Both the position numbers and the translations under genes were made by a program. 64,000 nt of DNA from JBBSNV01 sp964458605 (lineage in GTDB: Bacteria > Pseudomonadota > Alphaproteobacteria > Reyranellales > JAQSWP01): NCBI GenBank assembly GCA_964458605.1, contig CAYWLS010000002.1:62001-126000 (forward strand), given 5' to 3'. Positions 53,700 to 60,545 of this stretch are shown here, in pieces. Under the pieces are notes generated by a model. That model did not search any database and was not told the DNA's origin. It worked only from the letters and a program-made list of their open reading frames with translations. Positions within the stretch are counted from its first letter, which is position 1, and each line of letters opens with the position of its first letter.

Positions 53700-53953
53700 C
53701 GCGGCAGACCGTCATCGCCGTAGAGGAAATCCTGGCTGCGCGCGGCGCCGGGACCGGGAATCGCCTTGGTTCTGGCCGCCGCCCGGACCGCTTCGAGAAT
53801 GGCCCGCCGCGACTTGCGGTCCGGCGCCGCCCTGAGCGGGACCAGATGCACCGCATCGTGGCCGTGCCGGGTCAGGATCACGTCCTCGCCGGCTTCGGCG
53901 CGGCGGACCAACTCGGTCAATTGCCCCTTGGCATCGGTCACTGAAATGCGCAT
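53696..53953 (-). CDS. vapB: VapB-type antitoxin, Phd/YefM family
   Basis: An 85-residue antitoxin. The N-terminal Phd/YefM DNA-binding fold is MRISVTDAKGQLTELVRRAEAGEDVILTRHGHDAVHLVPL, followed by a basic linker and a toxin-binding tail (ILEAVRAAARTKAIPGPGAARSQDFLYGDDGLPR). The second ATG (53953) is chosen because GGAG is seven bases before it; ATG 53959 is only one base from the GGAG. It binds the palindrome at 53981-54005 just upstream, giving autoregulation. It is the first gene of the pair and overlaps vapC by four bases. Confidence 0.88.
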   Translation of the reverse strand: MRISVTDAKGQLTELVRRAEAGEDVILTRHGHDAVHLVPLRAAPDRKSRRAILEAVRAAARTKAIPGPGAARSQDFLYGDDGLPR

Positions 53954-53980
53954 CGCCATTCTCCAAATCTGCAATTAATA

Positions 53981-54005
53981 AAATGGACCAGATTATGGTC
54001 CATTT
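53981..54005. promoter_or_regulatory. VapB operator: perfect palindrome upstream of vapBC
   Basis: AAATGGACC, seven bases, GGTCCATTT: nine-base perfect arms, 28 bases before the vapB ATG on the minus strand. A TTGAAA box (54009-54004 on the minus strand) overlaps its edge, so bound antitoxin would block RNA polymerase. Confidence 0.65.
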
Positions 54006-54049
54006 CAAGGAATCGTTGGTCCCCGGGCGATGACCGAGCCTGAGTGAGT

Positions 54050-54079
54050 TGGTTGCGGGGCGTGATTTGAACCTACGAC
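54050..54079 (-). other. Degenerate 3-prime fragment of an initiator-tRNA-like sequence
   Basis: Read on the minus strand this stretch gives a T-arm-like segment (GTCGTAGGTTCAAATC) followed, after a short non-matching part, by CCCCGCAACCA, the acceptor end with CCA of tRNA-fMet. The T-stem does not pair properly and no anticodon half is present, so it is not a tRNA gene. Partial tRNA 3-prime ends are left at attachment sites by integrating elements. It lies between vapBC and the MarR gene. Confidence 0.45.
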
Positions 54080-54109
54080 GGAGGCGGTAGCGAGAGGACG
54101 ATTCCAGCC

Positions 54110-54670
54110 CTATCTGCGCGGCCGGGTCTTTTTCCGGTCCGTGCCAGTCTTCGGTCCAGCGGTCGGGCCCGACGGCCGCGCCGCCTGCGGCTGCTCGTCC
54201 AGCATCCGGTTGGCTTCGGCCTGCAGCCGCTCGAGGCACGCGATCAGGGTATCGAACGTACCGCCGGGCAGGCTGGCCATCAACCGGTCCTGGCGCCGCT
54301 GCGCCACGGCCAGGACCGCGTCATGCACCTTGCGGCCTTCCTTGGTCAGGGTGAGCAGGGTGCGCCGCCCGTCCTTCTTGTCCGGCGTGCCCACGACATA
54401 GCCGCGCCGCTTCAGCTTGTCGGCGGACAGGCTGACCCATCCCTTGTCGGTGGCGAGGATGCGGCTGACGTTCTGCGCCGAGGTCGGCTCCTCGGCGGCG
54501 ATGATCGACAGCACACGCCATTCGGGCAGGGTGACGCCGAATTCGTCGCGATAGCGCCGACTGGAATAGAGACCAAGCGTGTTCGACAGGATCAGCAGGC
54601 GAGAGGTGAGGAATTCGGCGGTGGATTTGGGACGGAGCGGGGTCGGGGACTGGGTTTGGGGCTGGCGCAT
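54110..54670 (-). CDS. MarR-family transcriptional regulator
   Basis: A 186-residue winged-helix regulator. The core runs from about residue 25 (LLILSNTLGLYSSRRYRDEFGVTLPEWRVLSIIAAEEPTSAQNVSRILATDKGWVSLSADKLKRRGYV) through the wing (GTPDKKDGRRTLLTLTKEGRKV). A Pro/Arg-rich tail follows after residue 160. It is divergent from the CaiB-type CoA-transferase and the ABC transporter; an almost perfect palindrome covers their promoter and is the likely operator. The ligand is probably related to the acid or CoA thioester handled by those genes. ATG 54670 starts MRQPQTQSPT. Confidence 0.88.
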   Translation of the reverse strand: MRQPQTQSPTPLRPKSTAEFLTSRLLILSNTLGLYSSRRYRDEFGVTLPEWRVLSIIAAEEPTSAQNVSRILATDKGWVSLSADKLKRRGYVVGTPDKKDGRRTLLTLTKEGRKVHDAVLAVAQRRQDRLMASLPGGTFDTLIACLERLQAEANRMLDEQPQAARPSGPTAGPKTGTDRKKTRPRR

Positions 54671-54686
54671 GGCGAGGATTTAGCAG

Positions 54687-54730
54687 TTGACCGGTCCGCC
54701 GATCAAGCGATATGGTAGTGATCACAACCA
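54687..54730 (+). promoter_or_regulatory. Promoter with MarR-type operator for the CoA-transferase/ABC operon
   Basis: TTGACC (54687-54692), 18 bases, TATGGT (54711-54716). The palindrome TGGTAGTGATCACAACCA (54713-54730, only one mismatched pair, core GTGATCAC) overlaps the -10 box. A start codon at 54712 would lie inside the -10, so translation must begin downstream. Confidence 0.55.
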
Positions 54731-54765
54731 ATTTGCCCAGCGGGAGAAACGATGAGGTCGTGCGC

Positions 54766-55971
54766 ATGACGTCCCTGCCGCTCGCCGGAGTCCGCGTCCT
54801 GGAATGCGCCAGCGTCATCGCCGGGCCGTACTGCTCCTATGTGCTGACCATGCTGGGCGCCGAGACGATCAAGGTCGAGCGGCCGGTCACCGGCGACTGG
54901 ATGCGCTCGCAGGGCGGCGACGCAGCGCTGACGGCTTGCGGCATGGGCGCGATGTTCCTGTCCTGCAACGGCGGCAAGCGATCGATCGCGCTCGACCTGA
55001 AGAATCCGCGCGGCGTGGAGATCGCGCGGCGGATCGCCGCCGGGGTCGACGTGATGATCGAGAACTGGCGCCCCGGCACCGCCGCCCGGCTGGGCGTCGG
55101 CTTCGACGACATCCGCCAGGTCAACCCGCGCATCGTCTATTGCTCGATCTCCGGCTTCGGCCAGGACGGCCCGGCCGCGCCGCGCGCCGCCTACGACCAC
55201 ACCGTGCAGGCCGCCGCCGGCATCATGTCGGTGACCGGCACGGAAGACACCGCGCCCAGCCGTACCGGTCCGCCGCTGGTCGACTACCTGACCGGATTGT
55301 CGGCGGCGGTGGCCGTGCTGGCGGCGCTGCGCGAGCGCGATCGCACTGGCCAGGCCCAGTCGGTCGATGTCGGCATGATCGACAGCGCCGTGGCGGCGAT
55401 GGGCTCGATCGTCTCGGCCTATGCCAATGGCGGCGTCGCGGCGCTGCCGACCGGCAACGCGGCGGCCAGCGGCGCGCCGTCATCGGGCCTGTTCGACACG
55501 CAGACCGAGAAGCTCACCTTGGTGGCCAATACCGAGAGCCAGTTCGCGCGCCTGTGCGCGACGCTCGGACGGCCCGAACTGATGGACGATCCGCGCTTCG
55601 CCGACGCTGCCACCCGCAAGGCGAACGAGGCGGAACTGCGCAGGATCATCGGCGCCTGCCTGAAGCAGCGGCCGGCGCTGGAATGGGAGGCGGCGCTGAG
55701 CGCCATTGGCGTGCCGGCGGCTGCGGTGCGCTCGGTGCCGCAACTGCTGCACGACGAGCAGGTGGTGGCGCGGGAGCTGTTCCGCTCCCTGGCGCTGGAC
55801 GAGCCGGCACGGACGGCCTGCCTGCCGACCGCGGGATTCAAGATCAACGGCCGGCGCATCGGCCCCGAACGGGCGCCGCCCCGGCTGGGCGCGGATACCG
55901 AAGCCGTGCTGACCGCGCTGGGCTATGGCCCGGCCGAGCGGAAAACATTGTCACGCGATGGAGTGTGTTGA
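54766..55971 (+). CDS. CaiB/BaiF-type (family III) CoA-transferase
   Basis: A 401-residue family III CoA-transferase. It opens MTSLPLAGVRVLECASVIAGPYCSYVLTMLGAETIKVERP, and the catalytic Asp is D144 in AAYDHTVQAAAGIM. It would move CoA between organic acids, activating a substrate for catabolism. Three starts are possible (ATG 54712, GTG 54760, ATG 54766). The promoter overlap rules out 54712 and the family start favours 54766. A five-codon frame (ATG 54752 to TGA 54769, overlapping the start) follows the GGGAG site and could couple translation. It is divergent from marR and heads an operon with a sulfonate-type ABC importer. Confidence 0.9.
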   Translation: MTSLPLAGVRVLECASVIAGPYCSYVLTMLGAETIKVERPVTGDWMRSQGGDAALTACGMGAMFLSCNGGKRSIALDLKNPRGVEIARRIAAGVDVMIENWRPGTAARLGVGFDDIRQVNPRIVYCSISGFGQDGPAAPRAAYDHTVQAAAGIMSVTGTEDTAPSRTGPPLVDYLTGLSAAVAVLAALRERDRTGQAQSVDVGMIDSAVAAMGSIVSAYANGGVAALPTGNAAASGAPSSGLFDTQTEKLTLVANTESQFARLCATLGRPELMDDPRFADAATRKANEAELRRIIGACLKQRPALEWEAALSAIGVPAAAVRSVPQLLHDEQVVARELFRSLALDEPARTACLPTAGFKINGRRIGPERAPPRLGADTEAVLTALGYGPAERKTLSRDGVC

Positions 55972-56039
55972 GCAACGACCGACAAACAATCGGGCAGCGT
56001 TCGCGTCGATCGCCGCTGCCGTACAGGGGAGAGAAGACG

Positions 56040-57095
56040 ATGAGAACGCAGAGCAGAAAGCCGTCGAACTGGATCGCCGCCAGCCTGATGGCGCTGGGCC
56101 TGGCCGCGCCGCTGGCGCTGGCTGCACCGTCAACCGCCCGGGCGCAGGACATGCTGGAAGCCAGCGTCGGTTTCTATCCGGGCGCGCTGATCTCGCTGCC
56201 GGCGCTGGTGGCCAAGGACGAGAAATTCTTCGACAAGAACGGGCTCAAGGTCGAGCTGGTGCCGATCTCGACCGGACCGGCCATGACTTCGGCGGTGGCC
56301 AGCGGCTCGGTCACCTTCGTCAACAATTCCTGGGACAACCTGATCGTCGCCGTCGACAAGGGCCTGCCGGTGCGCGGCGTGGCGGGATCGACCGCCCGGC
56401 TGCCCTTCGCCCTGATCGCGCGCAAGGGATTGGAGCTGCCGCATTTGGCCGAAGGCTATCCGGGCGTGCTCAAGGACCTGGTCGGCAAGAACTGGGGCGT
56501 GCTGGCGCTGGGCGTGTCGATCCAGTACATCGAGCAGAAGCTGCTGACCGATGCCGGCTACAAGGACAGCGACGTCACCTTCCTGGCGGTCGGCCTGCCC
56601 AACACGGCACGGCCGGCGCTGCAGCGCGGCACGGTCGACACCTATCTCAGCATCGAACCGCTGCCGACGATCGTCGAGCAGACCGGGGAGGCCAAGGTGG
56701 TCATCAACCTGGCCGACAACCAAGGTCCCAAGCTGTTCAACGACCTGGGCTACAACGGCTGGTGGGCCTCGACCGCGACCATCGACGGCAAGCCGCAGGT
56801 CGTTGCGCGCTTCGTGCAGGCGATGAAGGACGCCTATTGCTGGTACAACAATCCGGCCAATTTCGACCGGCTGGTCGAGATCATGCAGAACTACGCCAAG
56901 GTGCCGGAACTATCGCCAGAGGCCTATCGCGCCATGGTGAAACGCCTGCTGCCGATCTACGGTGTGGGCATCACCGGCCGCACCATCGACACCTGGTCGC
57001 AGTTGATGGTCGACCAGAAGCAGGTCCCGGCGGGCAAGACGAGGGCGCAGGTGATCGCCGCGGCCGCCCCGGAAACCTATTCCTGCCCCAAGTAG
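56040..57095 (+). CDS. ABC transporter substrate-binding protein (SsuA/TauA/NMT1 type)
   Basis: A 351-residue periplasmic receptor with a long signal peptide (MRTQSRKPSNWIAASLMALGLAAPLALAAPSTARA, cleavage before QDMLE). The mature protein begins EASVGFYPGALISLPALVAKDEKFFDKNGLKVELVPI and has the ligand-pocket stretch FVNNSWDNLIVAVDKGLPVRGVAGST. Two-lobed NMT1/THI5-like proteins take up sulfonates, nitrate, pyrimidine precursors or aromatic acids; which one is not decidable. A CAGGGGAGAGAAGACG ribosome-binding region precedes ATG 56040. It is second in the operon with the CoA-transferase. Confidence 0.9.
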   Translation: MRTQSRKPSNWIAASLMALGLAAPLALAAPSTARAQDMLEASVGFYPGALISLPALVAKDEKFFDKNGLKVELVPISTGPAMTSAVASGSVTFVNNSWDNLIVAVDKGLPVRGVAGSTARLPFALIARKGLELPHLAEGYPGVLKDLVGKNWGVLALGVSIQYIEQKLLTDAGYKDSDVTFLAVGLPNTARPALQRGTVDTYLSIEPLPTIVEQTGEAKVVINLADNQGPKLFNDLGYNGWWASTATIDGKPQVVARFVQAMKDAYCWYNNPANFDRLVEIMQNYAKVPELSPEAYRAMVKRLLPIYGVGITGRTIDTWSQLMVDQKQVPAGKTRAQVIAAAAPETYSCPK

Positions 57096-57120
57096 CATTG
57101 CCTCGACGGCAGGAGCGACA

Positions 57121-57924
57121 ATGGCGCGGACAGCGACGGCAAGGGCGATCATGGGTGCAAGCAGCCAACCGGCCGAAATCAGGGTCGACAAGCTGACCGT
57201 CAATTTCGGCCAGACGCGCAATGCGCTGTCCGGCGTCGATCTCGACGTGGCGCCGGGCGAGTTCGTGGCGTTGATCGGCGCCAGCGGCTGCGGTAAGACC
57301 ACCTTGCTCAACGTCATCGCCGGATTGGTGCCGGCGGCGGGCGGCAGCGCCATGGTGCGCGACCGCCCGCCGGCGGCCGGACGCGGCGACGTCTGCTACA
57401 TCCTGGCCCGCGATGCGTTGCTGCCCTGGCGCACGGTGCTGGGCAACGTCGAATACGGGCTCGAACTGTCCGGCGTGCGACGCGAGGAACGGCGAACGCG
57501 GGCAATGGCCTATCTGGAGAAGGTCGGGCTGCACAATCACCGCGACTTCTATCCATCGCGCCTGTCGCAGGGCATGCGCCAGCGCGTGTCGCTGGCGCGG
57601 GCCTTCGCCGTGGCGCGTCCGATCTACCTGATGGACGAGCCGTTCAGCGCGCTCGATTCGCAGACCAAGCTGGTGCTGCACGACCAGCTTCTGGAACTAT
57701 GGGGCCAGAGCGGCGCCACCGTCATGTTCGTGACCCACGATATCGGCGAGGCCATTACCCTGGCCGACCGGGTGGTGGTGATGTCGAAGAAGGGCACCGG
57801 CGTGGCGGAGCAGATCCCGGTCGATCTGAAGCGGCCGCGCTCGGCCGAGGCGCTGCAGGCCGACCCGCGCTACCACGACATCTATCGCAAGACCTGGACC
57901 TCCCTGAAAGCGAGTACGGAATGA
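57121..57924 (+). CDS. ABC transporter ATP-binding protein (SsuB/TauB type)
   Basis: A 267-residue ATPase with Walker A GASGCGKTT at 53-61 and Walker B YLMDEPFSALDSQT. The signature reads LSQGMRQR instead of LSGGMRQR (Gly to Gln at the third position). The H-loop VMFVTHDIGEAITLADRVVVM is present. The Q-loop region (LARDALLPWRTVLGNV) also lacks the usual glutamine (QARDALLPW in relatives). Both changes are in key ATP-cycle loops. ATG 57121 is taken; ATG 57151 (MGASSQPAEI) is an alternative that trims a basic N-terminus. It overlaps the permease by four bases. Confidence 0.88.
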   Translation: MARTATARAIMGASSQPAEIRVDKLTVNFGQTRNALSGVDLDVAPGEFVALIGASGCGKTTLLNVIAGLVPAAGGSAMVRDRPPAAGRGDVCYILARDALLPWRTVLGNVEYGLELSGVRREERRTRAMAYLEKVGLHNHRDFYPSRLSQGMRQRVSLARAFAVARPIYLMDEPFSALDSQTKLVLHDQLLELWGQSGATVMFVTHDIGEAITLADRVVVMSKKGTGVAEQIPVDLKRPRSAEALQADPRYHDIYRKTWTSLKASTE

Positions 57925-58748
57925 CCGATTCGGTAAGCTCCGAAGCCGATCTCGGCGCCGCCGCCCGCGCGGGCCGCCGTTCCCGATCGGTGGCGCTGGG
58001 GCGCAGCATCTTCCTGGTGTTGTTCCTGGCGATCTGGCAAGGCGCGGTGAGCCTGCATCTGGCAAACCCGGCATTCATCTCTTCGCCGGTGGAGATCGCC
58101 CGATCGCTGTGGGACCTGGTCCGGAACGGCGAGATCCTGCCGCATCTGGCCACCACCCTGGCCGAGATCGCCATCGCGTTTGCACTGTCGATCGTGTTCG
58201 GCATCGGCTCCGCCATCGTGCTCGACCGCAACGCCTGGCTGCACGACACCGTGTCGCCGTTCCTGACGGCATTCAACAGCATGCCGCGCATTGCGCTGGG
58301 GCCGCTGTTCATCCTGTGGTTCGGCATCGGCATCACCTCGAAGGTCGTGCTGGCTTTCTCGCTGGGCTATTTCATCATGCTGCTGAGCACCTTGGGCGGC
58401 CTGAAGAACGTCGATCGCGACCTGCTGCTGATGTCGCGGCTGTTCGGCGCCTCCAATTTGCGCCTGTTCCGCGACGTGCGGCTGCCCTGGGCGCTGCCGG
58501 GCATCTTCGCCGGGCTGCGCCTGACCCTGATTTACTGCAGCGCCGGCGCCGTGATCGGCGAGATGATCTCGGCCAAGAGCGGGCTCGGCCTGCTGGTGCA
58601 GACTTTCAGCGGCCGCTTCGACGTCGCCGGCGTAATGGCGCTGATCCTGGTGGTGGCGCTGATGGTGATGGCGCTGACCGCGCTGATGGATTTCGCCGAA
58701 CGTCGCCTGTTCGAGTGGAGTCGGGGCAGCACCGACGTGCCGGGGTGA
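57921..58748 (+). CDS. ABC transporter permease (SsuC/TauC type)
   Basis: A 275-residue inner-membrane permease with about six helices, typical of the BPD-transp-1 family (SsuC/TauC). It starts with a hydrophilic N-terminus, and the first helix is LGRSIFLVLFLAIWQGAVSL. The inner EAA-type loop LLLMSRLFGASNLRLFRDVRLPWALPGIFAGLRL (about 170-205) contacts the ATPase, followed by GLLVQTFSGRFDVAGVMALILVVALMVMALTALMDFAERR. It is the last gene of the operon; its stop lies 76 bases from the convergent mazG. Confidence 0.92.
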   Translation: MTDSVSSEADLGAAARAGRRSRSVALGRSIFLVLFLAIWQGAVSLHLANPAFISSPVEIARSLWDLVRNGEILPHLATTLAEIAIAFALSIVFGIGSAIVLDRNAWLHDTVSPFLTAFNSMPRIALGPLFILWFGIGITSKVVLAFSLGYFIMLLSTLGGLKNVDRDLLLMSRLFGASNLRLFRDVRLPWALPGIFAGLRLTLIYCSAGAVIGEMISAKSGLGLLVQTFSGRFDVAGVMALILVVALMVMALTALMDFAERRLFEWSRGSTDVPG

Positions 58749-58824
58749 GGGTGAGCGCTCAGTCGCTTCCGTCGCACAATTTATTGCTGGCAGATAGTAC
58801 AAGGAGCTGGGCGCGGTTTGCCGA

Positions 58825-59700
58825 TCAATCCTGACGGCCGGGTTCGCCTTTCTTGGCCTCCTGCCACAGCGCTTCCATCTCCTCGAGCGAGGCCTGTTCG
58901 GGCTTGCGTCCTTGCGCCGCCAGCCGGGCCTCGATATGCCGGAAGCGGCGCTCGAATTTGGCGTTGGCGCCGCGCAGCGCCACCTCCGGATCGATCCTGA
59001 AGTGGCGGGCCAGGTTGGCGACCACGAACAGCATGTCGCCGATCTCGTCGCTCATGCGGGCAGGGACGGCGCCCTGGGACAGTTCGGCGCGCAGTTCGCC
59101 AATCTCCTCGTCCAGCTTGTCCAGCACGGCGGCCGGATCGTTCCAGTCGAAGCCGACGCGGCTGGCGCGCTTCTGCAGCTTCTCCGCCCGCATCAGCGCG
59201 GGCAGGGCGGCCGCCACGCCGTCCAGCGCGCTGGGCGGCAGGGCTGCGGCGCCCGCTGCCATGGCGGCCTGCGCCTGGGCCTTGGCAGCCCGTTCCGCCG
59301 CTTTGTGTTGCTCCCAGTTGCTGGTCTGGCCCAGCGCGGTATCGACGGTTTCGTCGCCAAAGACATGGGGGTGCCGGCGGATCATCTTGTCGGCCACGCC
59401 CTGGGCCACGGCTTCGAAATCGAAGGCGCCGTCGCCAGTCGCCAATTCGCTGGCCATCTGGGCGTGATAGACCACCTGCAACAGCAGATCGCCCAGCTCC
59501 TCCTTAAGGCCGGCCATGTCGCGCCGTTCGATGGCGTCCGCAACCTCGTAGGCTTCCTCGATGGTGTAGGGAGCGATCGAGGCGAAATCCTGCTCGAGGT
59601 CCCAGGGACAGCCCCGATCCCTGTCGCGCAGCCGCGCCATGACCTCGACCAGGCGGTCGATCCCAGGCTTGTCGGACGAAGGCGGCGGTACTTTGCTCAT
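58825..59700 (-). CDS. mazG: Nucleoside triphosphate pyrophosphohydrolase MazG
   Basis: A 291-residue protein with two MazG domains. The N-terminal one (about 35-110) carries EEAYEVADAIERRDMAGLKEELGDLLLQVVYHAQMA, with the EExxE and ExxD metal ligands. The C-terminal one (about 190-265) carries EEIGELRAELSQGAVPARMSDEIGDMLFVVANLARHF. It hydrolyses NTPs, including aberrant ones and dATP or dCTP, to NMPs and pyrophosphate, and affects ppGpp levels in E. coli. ATG 59700 gives MSKVPPPSSDKPGIDRLVEVMARLRD, the typical start. In related genomes mazG lies next to hflX; here a 9-kb accessory segment separates them. Confidence 0.95.
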   Translation of the reverse strand: MSKVPPPSSDKPGIDRLVEVMARLRDRDRGCPWDLEQDFASIAPYTIEEAYEVADAIERRDMAGLKEELGDLLLQVVYHAQMASELATGDGAFDFEAVAQGVADKMIRRHPHVFGDETVDTALGQTSNWEQHKAAERAAKAQAQAAMAAGAAALPPSALDGVAAALPALMRAEKLQKRASRVGFDWNDPAAVLDKLDEEIGELRAELSQGAVPARMSDEIGDMLFVVANLARHFRIDPEVALRGANAKFERRFRHIEARLAAQGRKPEQASLEEMEALWQEAKKGEPGRQD

Positions 59701-60029
59701 GGCTTTCAACAACTTGCAGCGGCTGAGGGAAGAGGCGGCCCGACCATAGCGCGCCAGGCCCATACCGTGCAGCGGAAATGCCCGGCTTGACTTTGCCGAC
59801 CCCGTTTCCAACTATCCGACCATGAACGCCACCGAACGCCTTCTGCGGCTATCCGTACGGGTTTGTCCCAAGCTGGGACAGTAACCCCCGGTCAGGTGCG
59901 ATTCGCCCCGACCGTGGGGCATTCTCAGGCCGTCGCCGGACGCCTGAACCAGCATCAGCAACATCTGTCCATTTCCTCGCCGCGCTACCGCGGCCGCAGC
60001 GCTTTTGGCGCCCAACATGGAGGATTCCC
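59701..60029. other. 329-base intergenic region between mazG and rnk with a dyad
   Basis: No convincing gene lies here. It contains a perfect dyad TGTCCCA-AGC-TGGGACA (59864-59880), with outer GGGTT and AACCC arms that could extend the stem, and a promoter-like TTGACT (59787-59792) with AACTAT 17 bases on. A 20-codon frame from ATG 59822 to TAA 59884 (MNATERLLRL at its start) ends in the dyad, but it has no ribosome-binding site. GGAG before rnk (60019-60022) is its ribosome-binding site. The dyad could be a regulatory site or leader structure for rnk. Confidence 0.5.
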
Positions 60030-60428
60030 ATGCCGCAGACCCAGACCGCCCGCATCAAGCCGGCCATTGCCGTGTCCCGCACCGACCATGACCGTCTGAC
60101 GCAGCTTGCCGAGCAGTCCAGCAGCAACCCGATGGTGGCCGAAGCGCTGCTGGGCGAACTCGACCGCGCTCGCATCGTGCCGGACGACGAACTGGCTGGC
60201 AGCGTCGTCCGGATGGGGTCGCGACTGAGATACCGCACCGATGGCGGCGAGAGCAGGGCGGTGCAACTGGTGTTTCCGGCCGAAGCCGATATCGCCGCCG
60301 GCCGGATCTCGATCATGACGCCAATCGGTGCCGCGCTGCTCGGTCTGAAACCAGGCCAGTCGATCGACTGGCGCACGCGCGACGGGCGGATCCAGGTCCT
60401 GACGGTGGAGAGCGTCGTCGGCCTGTGA
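60030..60428 (+). CDS. rnk: Nucleoside diphosphate kinase regulator, Rnk-family (GreA/GreB C-terminal fold)
   Basis: A 132-residue protein. The N-terminal part (DHDRLTQLAEQSSSNPMVAEALLGELDRARIVPDDEL) is the Rnk coiled-coil region. The C-terminal GreA/GreB-like domain (VRMGSRLRYRTDGGESRAVQLVFPAEADIAAGRISIMTPIGAALLGLKPGQSIDW) follows. Rnk proteins bind RNA polymerase and influence nucleoside diphosphate kinase. The AACATGGAGGATTCCC ribosome-binding site is strong. Upstream it has a 329-base region with a dyad, and downstream two AT-rich palindromes. Confidence 0.9.
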   Translation: MPQTQTARIKPAIAVSRTDHDRLTQLAEQSSSNPMVAEALLGELDRARIVPDDELAGSVVRMGSRLRYRTDGGESRAVQLVFPAEADIAAGRISIMTPIGAALLGLKPGQSIDWRTRDGRIQVLTVESVVGL

Positions 60429-60446
60429 AGCGTGACCTCGAGAAGT

Positions 60447-60476
60447 CGGGCGGCTCGGCGAGCCACGCGCCGCCCG
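60447..60476 (+). terminator. Hairpin after rnk
   Basis: CGGGCGGC, fourteen-base loop, GCCGCCCG is an eight-pair stem that contains a nested GGCTC-GGC-GAGCC hairpin. No T-run follows directly, so it may be a factor-assisted terminator. Confidence 0.4.
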
Positions 60477-60497
60477 TCATGCTTCGTCAGAAGATCG

Positions 60498-60535
60498 CAT
60501 AATATATATTATGGAAAATTAAATACTATTAGTAT
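60498..60535. repeat. Two AT-rich palindromes between rnk and the exported-protein gene
   Basis: CATAATATATATTATG (60498-60513) is a perfect 16-base palindrome; nine bases on, ATACTA-T-TAGTAT (60523-60535) is a second, gapped one. Together they form an AT-rich island of about 40 bases in otherwise very GC-rich DNA, between two convergent genes. They could be a protein-binding site, a terminator for either strand, or an integration scar. Confidence 0.5.
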
Positions 60536-60545
60536 CCTGTGATCG

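Noticed and set aside
54050..54079. Intact tRNA-Met gene
   Set aside because: Only the T-arm-like and acceptor end are recognisable, the stem does not pair, and there is no anticodon arm. It is kept only as a fragment.
59822..59884. 20-residue leader peptide for rnk
   Set aside because: No ribosome-binding site, no run of a regulatory amino acid, and 145 bases from rnk; mentioned only as part of the intergenic region.
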